64,000 nt of DNA from assembly GCF_042186555.1 (NCBI RefSeq), contig NC_133327.1:333151126-333215125 (forward strand), in the 5' to 3' direction. Below are positions 13,013 through 25,200 of this stretch, in pieces. Every line of letters starts with the position of its first letter. Positions within the stretch are counted from its first letter, which is position 1. The DNA is from Aquarana catesbeiana. Its lineage: Eukaryota; Chordata; Amphibia; Anura; Ranidae. The position numbers were made by a program, and so were the translations under genes. The notes below the pieces were generated by a model. The model was given only the letters and a program-made list of their open reading frames with translations. It made no database searches and had not been told where the DNA came from.

Positions 13013-14087
13013 GTAGTTTTTTTTCCTATTAGGGTTCCACAACATTACAGTGTGCATGCTGCCTGCTGGCAATGGCAGTAGGGTTTAATACCAGCCTTTA
13101 AGCAAGAAGTATAAGGGAATACTTGTTTGTGGGAATTTACTGAAAATGTTGGTGTTTGACCAAAGATTGACATTGTAAACTGTAGGAGGATACCTTCATG
13201 TGTTACATAATGAATGCTGGCTAATAACCTAGGGGTGGCATCAGAGTTGTGGATCAGCTGCTTGAGAAAAACTTTAAAGCTTTTCATACAACTTAACAGA
13301 GACATAGCAAAGAGGGGGGATTTTCGGGACTTCGAATGAGGTGGGTGGGAGTGGCTAAATGATAAGTTTGTTTTGAAAAGGATAGCTTTTCAAAGGATAC
13401 CTGCTTTAGGATTTGGACACTACTATCTGAGAACATTTCCATTTTGAGCTGTGGTCTTGCTTGTATTGGATCTCCTCCAAGTTTAAAAGTGTTTCCAAAT
13501 AGCAGAAATATGACAGTATGTTTACCAATTGTACAGATAGTAGTAATTAGGGGAGTTTAACTTATAATATGTTACCTAACACTAAAACATTAAAGTAAAT
13601 GCTCCATTTGCTCTCAGTGGCAAGGAGAACAAACCCTGTGTATGGTTTAGGCACTCTGGTCAGAACCATAGAGTTAAAGACTGTCATTCCTTCCTACTGG
13701 AATGTAGCACCTTTGGTGCCTGGAATTTGGCCATTCTGGCACCCAAGGCTTCATCTTGGAGAAGGAAGATGGTCATGTGTCACATTCTTCCCTTACCAAT
13801 AAATACCAGGTATTTCTTTACGTAAAGTGGCCAAATGGAGAGGCAGAGGAGCAAAGGAAAGGTGAGTATATGCAAGGGAGATGGGTGGGCATTTGAAGCC
13901 CATTTTCAGTTACAGCCTAAAATGCAGCTTTCTCTGAAATACTCACCTTCTCACTGTTGTAAGGAACTGGGCTTTAAGTAAACCTGTTGCTCAAAGTAGA
14001 CAAAGCACAGGATTACTTTAAGTTTAAAAGTAGAAACTGGCCACAAAACTTGGCAATTAAAAGAATGGTAATTAGGTTGATCATTTT
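13013..14087. other. No feature seen
   Basis: Nothing recognisable. The short frames at 13045-13305 (minus) and 13599-13802 (plus) are unsupported. Confidence 0.5.
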
Positions 14088-15005
14088 GCAATAGAATGCA
14101 CACTTTGCTAAGGAGTTTTCCCTTAGCTTAGTGAATGTGATAAAAATGTAATTTGAAAAAGAATTTCAGATCATGTATAGCAGATAAAATAGAGGGGTGC
14201 TAAATGACAGATAACGTTTAATTTTGAAAAATGTAGCAATGCATTTAGTGCAAGTAATGCACTTGGCAAGTAAGGCTGGCAAATTATTAGCATACATCAA
14301 AAAAGGTATCTAATGAAGAAATATAACTATACTTCTTCCACTTTACAAAACTCTGGTTAGGCCACACCTTGAGAATATGGTCCAATTCTGGTCACCAATC
14401 CTCAGGAAGAATGTTCTTGAACTGTAGAGAGTCCAGAGAGGAAGAAGAATGGCAACAAAGCTCATAAGGTGGCTGAAGGACCTCAGTTATGCAGAGCAAC
14501 TACAAATATTAAACGTATTCTCAATGGAGAAGAGACGCTTAAAAAGAGATATCATCACAATATAAAACCTTTGAACGGTGACTCCAACATTGGGAGGAAA
14601 CTACTTAATTCTATGTCACTAAAGAAGACATGCGGCCATTTACTGTTAGAGTTGTAAGGATGTGGAACTCCCTTTCACAGCTTGTGGTGTTGGGGGGTGT
14701 ATAGATAAATTCACAAAACGTTTAGATCTACTTTAGATTTAGATTCTTAGCGAACACAATGTACAGGGATATTGAAAGTGGGAGCGACATACAAACACAC
14801 ACACACTCAGGTTGAACTGGATGAACTGGGGTCTTTATTCAACCCTACCAACTATCTAACTATGTGAAAGGTAAAAAAAAATATTTTTTCTAACACATTA
14901 TTGAATGATAGAAGTCAGCAGAAATTTTACCAGATTCACTAAGCTAAGGGAAAATGTCATTGCAATGTGTAAATTCCCTTGCAAAGTGCACAGCCCATTT
15001 GTCTT
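14088..15005. mobile_element. MITE split by a CR1 LINE insertion
   Basis: The motif 'ttttcccttagcttagtgaa' near 14117 is inverted as 'ttcactaagctaagggaaaa' near 14937. Related flanking pieces include the 'gcacactttgc' and 'gcaaagtgcac' pair. The two halves make a palindromic MITE of about 250 bp once the intervening LINE fragment is discounted. A weaker relative may exist around 25.03-25.23 kb. Confidence 0.5.
14225..14872 (+). pseudogene. CR1-like LINE, 5'-truncated ORF2 C-terminus and 3' end
   Basis: Translated pieces include 'LYKTLVRPHLEY' (near 14340) and 'SMEKRRLKRD'-like residues (near 14525). Further on, 'RMWNSLPFTACG'-type residues correspond to 'gtaaggatgtggaactccct' (near 14655). 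This is the order at the C-terminal end of CR1-clade reverse transcriptase proteins. The fragment ends with 'gttgaactggatgaactggg' and the CR1-like tail ending 'ctatctaactatgt'. Frames are broken by single-base changes and stops. It lacks the catalytic reverse-transcriptase domain, so it is dead on arrival. A 62-residue frame at 14469-14657 is part of it. Confidence 0.7.
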
Positions 15006-15125
15006 TAGTAAATCTACCTCAGAATATCTTCAGTGACAGATTAGCTTCAAAAACAGCCCATGTGGAGCTATAAACTGCTTAAGATACTTTCAAATCTCAT
15101 ATTTTCTTGCGCACATAAAGATTAT

Positions 15126-16725
15126 GGTGTCCGTTTATGAAGCAGTGAAATCTGTTCACTGCTTCATTCTCCGGCATTCACAGAGGCGATCTTTCTCCTC
15201 TGTGTGCCTGTTTATGAAGCTTTGTAGATCGCTTCACCTTTGAAGGAGTGAAGCGATCTACAAACGCTTCCAACAGTGGAGAACGGCCCCTGATACTGGA
15301 ATCTTGTGAGACTTTAGGAGATTACAGCACCAGAAATTCACCAATACACTGAGATGTCAGTTTATTAAGCAGCTTAAATTTTTCACTCTTTGTTATATTG
15401 CAGCCTTTTGCCAAAATCATTTAAGTTCATTTTTTTTCCTCATTAATGTACACACAGCACCCCATATTGACAGAAAAATTCAGAATTGTTGACATTTGTG
15501 CAGATTTATTATAAAAGAAAGACTGAAATATCACATGGTCCTAAGTATTCAGACCCTTTGCTCAGTATTTAGTAGAAGCACCCTTTTGCTCTAATACAGC
15601 CATGAGTCTTTTTGGGAAAGATGCAACAAGTTTTTCACACCTGGATTCGGGGATCCTCTGCCATTCCTCCTTGCAGATCCTCTCCAGTTCTGTCAGGTTG
15701 GATGGTAAACGTTGGTGGACAGCCATTTTTAGGTCTCTCCAGAGATGCTCAATTGGGTTTAAGTCAGGGCTCTGACTGGGCCATTCAAGAACAGTCACAG
15801 AGTTGTTGTGAAGCCACTCCTTTGTTATTTTAGCTGTGTTCTTAGGGTCATTGTCTTGTTGGAAGGTAAACCTTCAGCCCAGTCTGAGGTCCTGAGCACC
15901 CTGGAGAAGGTATCCCTGTACTTGGCCGCATTCATCTTTCCCTCAATTGCAACCAGTCATCCTGTCCCTGCAGCTGAAAAACACCCCCACGGCATGATGC
16001 TGCCACCACCATGCTTCACTGTTGGGACTGAATTGGACAGGTGATGAGCAGTGCCTGGTTTTCTCCACACATACCACTTAGAATTAAGGCCAAAAAGTTC
16101 TATCTTGGTCTCATGAGACCAGAGAATCTTATTTCTCACCATCTTGGTGTCCTTCAGGTTTTTTTTTAGCAAACTCCATGCGGGATTTCATGTGTCATGC
16201 ACTGAGGAGAGGCTTCCATTGGGCCACTCTGCCATAAAGCCCCGACTGGTGGAGGGCTGCAGTGATGGTTGACTTTTTACAACTTTCTCCCATCTCCCGA
16301 CTGCATCTCTGAACCTCAGCCACAGTGATCTTTGGGTTCTTATTTACCTCTCTCACCAAGGCTCTTCTCCCTTGATAGCTCAGTTTGGCCGGACGGCCAG
16401 CTCTAGGAAGGGTTCTGTTCATCCCAAACATCTTTGATTTAAGGATTATGGAGGCCACTGTGCTCTTAGGAACCTTAAGTGCAGCAGAAATTTTTTTGTA
16501 ACCTTGGCCAGATCTGTGCCTTGCTACAATTTTGTCTCTGAGCTCTTCATAAGCTGTCCGTTTCTGTGTCAGTCAATGAGGATTCTCAGTGTGCAGAGAT
16601 CATCGGTGGGAGAACGTGTTCAAACACTTCTCCCATGATTATCTCTGTTCCATAAACTGTCTATGGACTGTGATCAGCGGCGATCCTTGGGATCATCGCT
16701 GTTCACTGCTTCATAAACGGACACC
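15126..16725. mobile_element. TIR element (24-bp perfect ends) containing a Tc1 fragment
   Basis: The first 24 bases (15126-15149, starting GGTGTCCGTTTATGAAGCAG) are an exact inverted copy of the last 24 (16702-16725). The left part also carries an internal hairpin: GTAGATCGCTTCAC near 15216 faces GTGAAGCGATCTAC near 15248. The coding material inside belongs to a Tc1 element in the opposite sense, so this outer element looks non-autonomous and served as the landing site. I could not settle the target duplication. Confidence 0.65.
15370..16550 (-). pseudogene. Tc1-like transposase pseudogene, 5'-truncated and frameshifted
   Basis: On the minus strand the DNA encodes, in order, a Tc1 transposase. 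There is a helix-turn-helix start around 16545-16430 ('VARHRSGQGYKKISAALK'). A 'GRPAKLS' hook follows, within 16195-16458. The catalytic-core piece with 'SHETKIELFG' and 'PTVKHGGGSIM' is at 15957-16172. Last comes the C-terminus with 'SPDLNPIEHLW' at 15562-15798, ending 'GASTKY'. These lie in different frames. The first catalytic aspartate (expected in DET) reads H, the stretch with the second aspartate is interrupted, and the upstream terminal repeat is missing. The protein would have been a DD34E cut-and-paste transposase; this copy is inactive. Confidence 0.85.
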
Positions 16726-17512
16726 TAAGTCCCTTCCTCTTTCTTCCCATTTTCTACTGATTCTTTAATGTGATTTACATCCTTATTGACCAATATGAGA
16801 GAAAGAGACCATTATTTCACTGAAGGTGATCAATGCTTATTTTTTTTATCATATGCAGAGTTGTAATTGTTCAGGCCTGTCACAAATTTACTTTATCTCT
16901 TACTTTATTTCCCTGAATAGCTGCAGTGTCACATTTTGCGGACAAAGGCTTTTGTGTAAGGGTGTTCTATTTTTATGCTATAACACATATCTGTCAAATT
17001 GAGAAACTACTGTGCACTGTATTTAACACAAAGTTTTGGGCTGTTCATTGCAAACTAATTGTAGGTGGACTTTTGATTATGACAGTGTACTATGATACAC
17101 ATGAAAGACCTAAACATTGTATTTACACTGTACAAAAGATAAGTTAAGTTATACATAGAAACTGAGAATAATCCATCATTTCAGTTTTTATTGTAATAAG
17201 TAATTACATGAGAATGATGACTGATTGCTACAGATTGTTACTCATTTAGACTTATTGATTACAAATCACAGTGCTGGAGTGCAAATGCAGTAAAACATAG
17301 CAAAAATTATATTTACTATTATACTCAAAGAACAATGCTGATATGTTGCTTTGGAAAACTTAATTTTGCACATTACCTAATAAAATAAGACCGATTATTT
17401 ACTTAAGCAGTATACTTTTCAAAATGCCCTAGTAGTAAATTGTGATATATCACTCATTGTGGCTGTTCTTTTTTTTTTAATTGCGGAAAATCTAATTGTC
17501 TGTGTTACATTA
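16726..17512. other. No feature seen
   Basis: AT-rich DNA with one short open frame (16926-17147) of no recognised family. No repeat ends are visible. Confidence 0.5.
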
Positions 17513-17936
17513 AGCCTAGGGTTCCTAAACTAATTTCCAACCAAATGGACAGTTTACTGTCCTTTAGATTTTAAGGGACCAGATTGTGGCCAGTGAGAGT
17601 AAAAAATGCTTTGGCATCAATGGCTAGTGGGAGTAAATAATTATTCAGGCTTAGCGGTCAGTGGGAGTAAAAAAATTACCTAGTGCTTTTGGTCAGTGAG
17701 CAGGAATAATGCCCTATCTTTGGGATCAGTCTAAGGAAGAGTGCCCTATTGTTGGTGTCATTGGCAGGAATAATGCCCCATTGTGTCGTTGGCAGGAATA
17801 ATGCCCCATTGTTGGTGTAGAAAGAAATTACGCTCCCTTATTTTTGTCAGTGGAAATATCTTATCATTGGTATCAATGGGATAAATAATGAGTCCAGCCT
17901 GCAGGTCACAGTTTAGGGACCACTGCTCTAAGCAAT
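17513..17936. repeat. hAT-like MITE with internal degenerate tandem repeat
   Basis: The left edge reads 'agggttcctaaac' and the right edge 'gtttagggaccactg', an inverted pair of the 'cagtggtccctaaac' type common to hAT MITEs. Inside is a run of variants of a 25-40-bp unit containing 'gtcattggcaggaataatgc' and related 'cagtgggagtaaa' forms. The clearest copies are at 17756-17815. It is non-coding. Confidence 0.5.
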
Positions 17937-17989
17937 AACTCAAATCAGGAAAAGTTTTAATTGAAGTTTTAGATTTTCCTTTTCCTTAA

Positions 17990-18909
17990 CTGCTTCAGGT
18001 CCACCCTATAGCAGTTTTACTGCTACAGGGCAGCACCTGTGCACCAGATCACGTATATATACATGATCTGACACTTCTGGGTAGAGGGCGCACATGTGTC
18101 CCGCCGGCGGCTTGCTTCCGCTGTGATTACACACAGTGGAAGCTGATCGCAGGGTGCATTGGTACCTGATGTCCTCAAGCACTCACCAATCATTAGGCAG
18201 AGAAACAGAATGGCGATCTGCCTATTTAAACAAGGCAGATCGCCATTCTGACAGGAGGGAATAAATTCCATCTCTTCCTCTAGTAAAAGCACCTCACATG
18301 GTATAGTAAAACACTATTTGGCACACAGTTAACCCTTTGATCACCCCTGATGTTTATTCCTTTCCTAGTCAGTGCCATTAGTACAGTGACAGTGCATATT
18401 TTTTAGCACTGATAAATGTATTAGTGTCAATGGTCCCCAAAAAGTGTCAAAAGTGTCAGAAGGTCCACAATATCACAGTCCCACTATAAGTCACTGAACA
18501 CTGCCATTACTAGTAAAAAATAAATAAAACTATCCCATTGTTTGTAGATGCTTTAACATTTGCACAAACCAATCAATATACGCTTATTGTTTTTTTTTTA
18601 CTAACATTATGTAGCAGAATACATATTAGCCTCTTGAAGAAATTTGATTTTTAGGTTTTATAGCAGAAAGTAAAAAATATTGTTTCTTTTTCAAACTTGT
18701 CAGTTTTTTTTTATAGTGCAAAAAAAAAAAAAAAAAACACAGGTGATCAAATACCACTAAAAGAAAGCTCTATTTATGGCAAAAAAGGACATACATTTTT
18801 TTGGATACAGTATTTCATGGCCGCGCAATTGTCAGTTAAAGTAACGCAATGCAGTATCGCAAAGCATGCCTGGTCATGAAGGAGGGTAAATCTTCCAGAG
18901 GTCAAGTTG
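17990..18909. mobile_element. piggyBac-like TTAA-flanked element, non-autonomous
   Basis: TTAA stands immediately outside both ends (17986-17989 and 18910-18913). The ends are loosely inverted: left 'ctgcttcaggtcc' and right, reverse-complemented, 'caacttgacctct'. A hairpin with an ~18-bp stem lies at 18206-18250 (CAGAATGGCGATCTGCC facing its complement, with a TATTTAAAC loop). Runs of T and A surround 18585-18740. I see no transposase. The family resembles the composite element at 47.6-50.0 kb. Confidence 0.55.
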
Positions 18910-18997
18910 TTAAAAATGCTATATACCTTCTTTCCTGCTTAAATGAGATTGTCATGTAAATTGTACACTGTGTATGCTTTTGGGCACTTGTAGTGTA

Positions 18998-20684
18998 CAA
19001 CCCCTGGCAAAAATTATGGAATCACCAGTCCCTGAGGATGTTCCTTCAGTTGTTTATTGTTGTAGAAAAAAAGCAGATCACAGACATGGCCAAAAACTAA
19101 AGGCATTTCAAATGGCAACTTTCTGGCTTTAAGAAACACTAAAAGAAATCAAAAAAATAATTGTGGTGGCCAGTAACAGTTAGATTTATAGAACAAGCAC
19201 AGGTAATAAATTACTCAATTCTGAGGAAAAAATTATGGAATCACCCTGTAAATTTTCATTACAAACACTAACACCTGCATCAGATTAAATCTGCTTGTTA
19301 GTATGTAGGTAAGAAGGAGTGATCACACCTTGGAGAGCTGTTGCAACAAGTGGACTGACATGAAGCATGGCTCCAACACCAGAGATGTCAATTGAAAAAA
19401 AGGAGAGGATTATCAAACTCCTTTAAAGAGGGTAAATCATCACGCAGTGTTGCACAAGATGTTGGTTATTCACAGTCGGCTGTGTCTAAAACATGGACCA
19501 AATATAAAACAACATGGGAAGGTGGTTAAAGGCAAGCATACTGGTAGACCAAGGAAGACATCAAAGCGTCAAGACAGAAAACTTAAAGCAATATGTCTTG
19601 AAAACAGAAAATGTACAACAAAACAAATGAGGAACAAATGGGAGGAAACTGGAGTCAACATCTGTGACCAAACTGTAAGAAACCGCCTAAAGGAAATGGG
19701 ATTTACATACAGAAAAGCTAAAAGAAAGCCATCTCTAACACCTAAACACAAAAAAACAAGGTTACAATGGGCTAAGGAAAGGCAATCATGGACTGTAGAT
19801 GACTGGATGAAAGTCATATTCAGTGATGAATCTCGAATCTGCATTGGGCAAGGTGATGATGCTGGAACTTTTGTTTGGTGCCGTTCCAATGAGATTTATG
19901 CAGACGACTGTCTGAAGAAAACATGCAAATTTCCACAGTCAATTAGGATATGGGGCTGCATGTCAGGTAAAGGCACTGGGGAGATGGCTGTCATTAAATC
20001 TTCAATAAATGCACAGGTTTACATTGAAATTTTGGACACTTTTCTTATCCCATCTATTGAAAGGATGTTTGGGGATGATGAAATCATTTATCAAGATGAT
20101 AATGCATCTTGCCATAGAGCAAAAACTGTGAAAAAATTCCTTGAAGAAAGACACATAAGGTCAATGTCATGGCCTGCAAACAGTCCGGATCTCAATCCAA
20201 TTGAAAATCTGTGGTGGAAGTTAAAGAAAATGGTCCATGACAAGGCTCCAACCTGCAAAGATGATTTGGCAACGGCAATCAGAGAAGGCTGGAGCCAGAT
20301 TGATGAAGAGTACTGTTTATCACTCATTAAGTCAATGCCTCAGAGACTGCAAGCAGTTCTAAAAGCCAGAGGTGGTGCAACAAAGTACTAGCGATGTGTT
20401 GGAGTGTTATTTTGTTTGTTTGTTTTTCATGATTCCATAATTTTTTCCTCAGAGTTGAGTGATTCCATAATTTATTCCCTGTGCTTGTTCTATAAATCTA
20501 ACTGTTACTGGCCACCACAATTATTTTTCTTGATTTCTTTTAGTGTTTCTTAAAGCCAGAAAGTTGCCATTTGGAATGCCTTTAGTTTTTGGCCATGTCT
20601 GTGATCTGCTTTTTTTCTACAACAATAAACAACTGAAGGAACATCCTCAGGGACTGGTGATTCCATAATTTTTGCCAGGGGTTG
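18998..20684 (+). mobile_element. Tc1/mariner element with ~250-bp IR/DR-type terminal repeats
   Basis: The element is flanked by TA (18996-18997 and 20685-20686). It begins CAACCCCTGGCAAAAATTAT and ends with the inverse. The terminal repeats span 18998-19243 and about 20431-20684 and are nearly identical over their length. The motif ATTATGGAATCA occurs at the outer and inner edge of each arm, the IR/DR arrangement known from Sleeping Beauty-type elements. The right arm holds a third, middle copy. The left arm lacks it through a deletion of about 9 bases near 19211. Near-identity of the arms implies recent insertion. Confidence 0.9.
19367..20391 (+). pseudogene. Tc1-family DD34E transposase, nearly intact with two N-terminal frameshifts
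   Basis: This encodes a cut-and-paste transposase that would bind the element's own ends and cut at TA. The likely start is the ATG at 19367 (MAPTPEMSIEKKERII). That frame hits a stop about 20 codons on, where one extra T appears in CTCCTTTAAAGAG. A second extra base, in an A run near 19508, restores the main frame. The net shift of two bases agrees with the continuous frame then running to 20391. From the 'GRPRKT' hook onward it is open. The catalytic triad is visible: D in 'IFSDES', D in 'YQDDNASCH' and E in 'SPDLNPIENLWW', with 34 residues between the second D and E. The paired helix-turn-helix region is where both shifts fall. The apparent 314-residue frame starting at 19447 uses a non-ATG codon and its first ~22 residues are out of register. 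Confidence 0.85.
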
Positions 20685-20694
20685 TAGTGTAATC

Positions 20695-20878
20695 CAGTGG
20701 TTCTCAACCCTTTCCTCAAGTACCCCCAACAGGCCATGTTTGCAGGTTCTCCTTTATCTTGCACAGGTGCTTTAAATCACAGTCAATGACTTGGTATTTT
20801 GGACAGCTTTTTTATCTAAGAGAAATTCCCAAAAGATGGCCTGTTGGGGGTACTTGAGGACAGGGTTGAGAACCACTG
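20695..20878. mobile_element. hAT MITE with perfect 8-bp target duplication
   Basis: The ends are CAGTGGTTCTCAACC and its inverse. The inverted arms extend about 45 bp and include 'aagtacccccaacaggccat'. GTGTAATC is present on both sides (20687-20694 and 20879-20886). An 8-bp duplication and a CAGTGG start are diagnostic of hAT elements. The 184-bp length means it has no transposase of its own. Its left target copy begins right after the TA that ends the Tc1 element. Confidence 0.85.
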
Positions 20879-20886
20879 GTGTAATC

Positions 20887-22119
20887 AACATGTCTGTCCT
20901 TCCACAACTTTTGCTTGTAGCCTGTTCTGAGAGCAATAGTTTCTTGATTTTGGCTGGTGCAATCTTGTATATTCAGGTGTGACCACAAAATACAATTACT
21001 TTCTGACGGAGCCATGGTATCTAACTGTTTGAACATCAGTCTGACACTAAACAGCAATTTGATGGGAATGTGGTGCTCAAACAAATAGGGGTCTTCATAT
21101 TTTCTTAATAAACCTTTCTGAAATTCAGCTGTTCTGATTATTTATTGTGCATTCTGAAGTACCACTGCTGCTTTAAATCAAAATACTAATAACCCACAGA
21201 CAATCATAATTACACGAGAACAACACAGTGATCATATGTTTCAAAGAACAGTTTAATTACAGAGTATAAATAAAATATGGTATGGTAGTCTTATATTGGA
21301 AACATTACAGAAATACACTTTCCTACAGAGAGTGAAAATACTTTAAAAGACAATTATACTAGTACTTTTGTGTACATTTTTGAAACAGATTACTGAACAA
21401 AAGATATTGTAGCAGAAACACGGGGAGCTACCAGCTGAACAAACATCAAAATACACAATATTCTTCTCTTAGGAAGTTCAATGTTTGAATCACAGACAAT
21501 ATTGAATAATCTCCATTAATTACTGAGAGCAAAGCAAGGTATCACAAACCAGCTGTGCACTAGCTGATGTACAGAGCATGACTGAGATCTGATACTGGGC
21601 TTTGACTCTTAATGAACCTCACTCAATGTACCTAGCTGTGAAAATGGAAATAAACTTGGGCTATTTTGATTTTCTACTTCTATTGGTTGAAAGAACAGGC
21701 TTTTTTAAGTATGTTTTAGCAGGCCTATAGGACTCCACTAGTCAGCAGATAGCATCAATGCTTATCTATTCCACCATAAAACTGGAGATAATTTTTACTC
21801 AGCTTCTCAAGAGTTTCCAACAAAACGTATTTATCATATTTACATACATTCAGCCCTGTTAGAGCAGATATATTTTCCGTTCATCTTCAACCATTCCAAC
21901 AGTTTTATTAAAAGGCCAGTGTAAGAAAGCATGTACAGCAATTGCAACAACAAGATCATTTCTGTATGATACAAATTTACAAGTTTTTGTTTTTCTTCAA
22001 ATACATATTTATACAGTGTATGAACATTTTTTTAATAGACAATCAACACAAGATTAGACTGAACAGTTACTATTACAGTTCATACAAGTCAAGATAAGAG
22101 ATGGAAATATATGAACACA
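20887..22119. other. No feature seen
   Basis: AT-rich DNA without recognisable repeat ends or coding potential. It forms the distal part of the repeat-poor block on the 3' side of CNR1. Confidence 0.45.
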
Positions 22120-22120
22120 T

Positions 22121-22297
22121 TGGGGAAGATTTACTAAAAGTGGAACATACAGAATCTGGTGCAGCTGTGCATAGTAACCAATCAGCTTCTTACTTTGGCT
22201 TGTTCAATTAAGCTTAGACAATATAACCTAGCTGATCGGTTACTATGCACAGGTGCACTACAGTCTGTGTGCTCCAGTTTTAGTAAATCCCCCCCCA
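22121..22297. mobile_element. MITE with 'gatttactaaaa' inverted ends
   Basis: The left end 'ggggaagatttactaaaag' and right end 'ccagttttagtaaatccccc' are inverted. The family's internal blocks 'agaatctggtgcagctgtgc' and 'tgttcaattaagctt' are present. It is the same family as at 11.3 kb and 42.5 kb. Confidence 0.75.
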
Positions 22298-25200
22298 TTG
22301 AGACCTATTAGAAAGGTGCACTCAGTCTTACTGTTTAATAACAATAATATAGTAACTTTCTATCTTGTAAGGCACCATTCAGCTTATTCAAAAAAATAAG
22401 TTAATAAAAGCAATGTAATCATTTTTGAGAATACCAAACTCTGTGGGATATATATTAATAGCAAACGTGCAGTTACCATGAGCAGTTTTCAACTGGGTTG
22501 TGAAGACAAGGCATGTTTTTGATTGGTTTGAAAAGATGACTGAGCTTGCCTTAGTTTTATTTTACATAAGGTATGTTTTTACTACAATGAATTTTAGGAA
22601 TTTTGATTGTAAAGTTAATAATTGCCTAGAAAAGATTGTAATGGTTAGCCACATTCAACTGGACCAATCACCTGCATAACTTAGAACCTTCACAGATGAG
22701 TGGATGGACTATAAACAAGATATAAACTGTTAACAAGAAAAGTACTTGTTGCTCATTGTACTTGTTGCTTCCGGCTGTCATTTCTGCAAAGGAGGACCAA
22801 AATTGAAACAAGGATTCGGAGCATTGGTGGCAACATTTTTTTATTGTTAGCACAATTTCCAATATATTTTTGCTTGTGTTGCTTACATTCTGGTATATAT
22901 GTGCTAAACAATCACAGTGCCTGGTAAATGTAAAGTCCAATGTTATAAGTTTAAAGATGTCATTCAGTGACTGTATACTGTCTGTTTTAAGATTTAGCCA
23001 TAAGTATATAGGCTAAATATGTTATTTAAAAAGCTCTAATGTCAGAGTCTAAACCACACAATTAGCACCTATAGGGACCCAGATCTCACTTTTTTTAGAT
23101 AATAGATTAAGACCATTAAGGCAGGGTTTTTATAGTCCTTCAGGATCAATAAAGTTTGCTTGCGATGCTGGATTATGGAGAGTGTGCCATATTCACCTTT
23201 GATTATATTGAAAGTGCAGTTTAACATCTTGACTATTTGTTGTCACAATGTTGTCTGGCCTTTATTGATATAAATGTAATATTGTCTCATTAAAATGTAT
23301 CACTATATTCTATTTATAAAAAAAAAGTGCTGAGTAAAGCATGTGTATATGGAAACTATTCTTTGCTTCAGCTAGTGAATGAAACTAATAATAGTTATAT
23401 GTATTTGTTTCATTAGCAAAAACATTGAGATGGTCGGTCCTCAGAACTAGCTTTACATATCCAGTTATACATGTCCATCACATTCATACATTTCTTGTGC
23501 CAGAAGCAGGCATTGCTACTTTCATTATAATATACATAATCAGCTAACCTAAAAAGATGTCATTGTCTTTTAGCACATCAGTTCAATGGACGGCATCATT
23601 AAGTTTTTCTTTAAAAATTTATGAGCGATCCATTTGCTTGCCTGTGAGACTTAGGAGTAATCTTTCTAACACAGAAATCTACCATGTTATATGTGTGATG
23701 AAAGCCAAGGCAACACTTCGCAGTCTATGTATAACAAAATGCTAAGCCAATGTCACAGCATTCACACAGCCATAACGAGTATTCACTGTAATGTGCCTAA
23801 TATGTTAATTTCCTATGATTGTCAGCACCATCTAGGGGTCATGACTGCAATATTTCAAGAAAATACTGCATTATGGACACTAGATGGAGCTGACAAATAT
23901 AGGAAACATATTAAACACATAATTGGGATTAATCACGAAGGCTGTGCAAATGCTGTGACATTCATACATCATTTTATATTATTGTATTAGTATAGACCAC
24001 TTGGTTCTCTTTAAAACATTTTTAGGGTTGAATGCATGCTCTAAAAATAACTGCTCATTTATGCAAGGTAACTTGGGTTGTTAACTAAAAGTAAAAATGA
24101 GCACACCTTTGTCAAATGCTATGTCACATGTTCCAAGTGCTTTTAAGCTGACATATAAATACTATTTAAAAGTAAGAGAAAAAAAGTAAAAGCCTAAAAT
24201 GTATATACAAGAGGTTTCATAAGGCCCTGTTATAAAAATAAAATGACACTGCAGATTTGCTTTTTAGCACACTACACAGTAAATACATAACATTGGAACT
24301 GTAATTCAGGTAGCTTATTTCTTTAAACTAACTTAGCCCCAGTAGGCTTGGCATGGAAATGAATAATGAATGAATGTCACAAACTTGTACACGATATGAT
24401 TTGTCATATGAACAAGCACTAGTTTCAGTGCCAGACAGCCCCATTGTCCCGCGATTTATTTAAGTCTTGATAGTATAAAACAACCTGTAAAAGTTTTTGT
24501 TGCATGTACAAGAATACAGTTTCAAAAATGGCTCTTGTTTGCATCTGTTTATTTTCACTTCAGCTCATTTTTCATTTGAATATTTATTATTACATTTCAG
24601 CATACTATTGGCAAATGCCAGCGCTAAATGACTAAGAATCTCTCAAGTGCAAAATGATTTATTAGTTATTTAACTGGCCTTTATTCTGGTGTATTGTGCT
24701 TTTGAATTCTGTGTAAGAATATAACAAATGTGTATCTTCCTGCACTGAGTACATTGGAAATGGCCTAAGGGATCTTGTATATTGTTTTAACTAGTCTTAA
24801 ACATATTTAATAACCTTATTTCTAATGAAACGTAATGCATCCTTAATACCTAGAAGACACCAAGACAAGCTGTTCTACTTAATTTACTGGCATAAAATAT
24901 TAATGTGCTACTTTTTTTAAACTATTCTCTAAGCCGTCATGCTAAAAGACTAGCAATGGAATGGAAAATGTGTTTTCAGGTGTAAATGTTTCTTATAAAG
25001 ACTTAAGAAGAATAATTTATTAAAGAAGATGCTGTTCAACTAACATAGTGAATGTGTTTGTTGACTTTGCAAAGTGAATGTTAGTAAATACGGTGAAGCT
25101 GTACTCATCCATGTGCAAAGGAGATAAAAACCAGGATTTTCGCTAACACATTATTATGTATTAAAGAAACAGTGCTTCACCTAACTCTAGAACTATTAGC

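Noticed and set aside
19447..19510. First ~22 residues of the 314-residue transposase frame
   Set aside because: They are out of register; the true protein sequence here lies in another frame between two single-base insertions.
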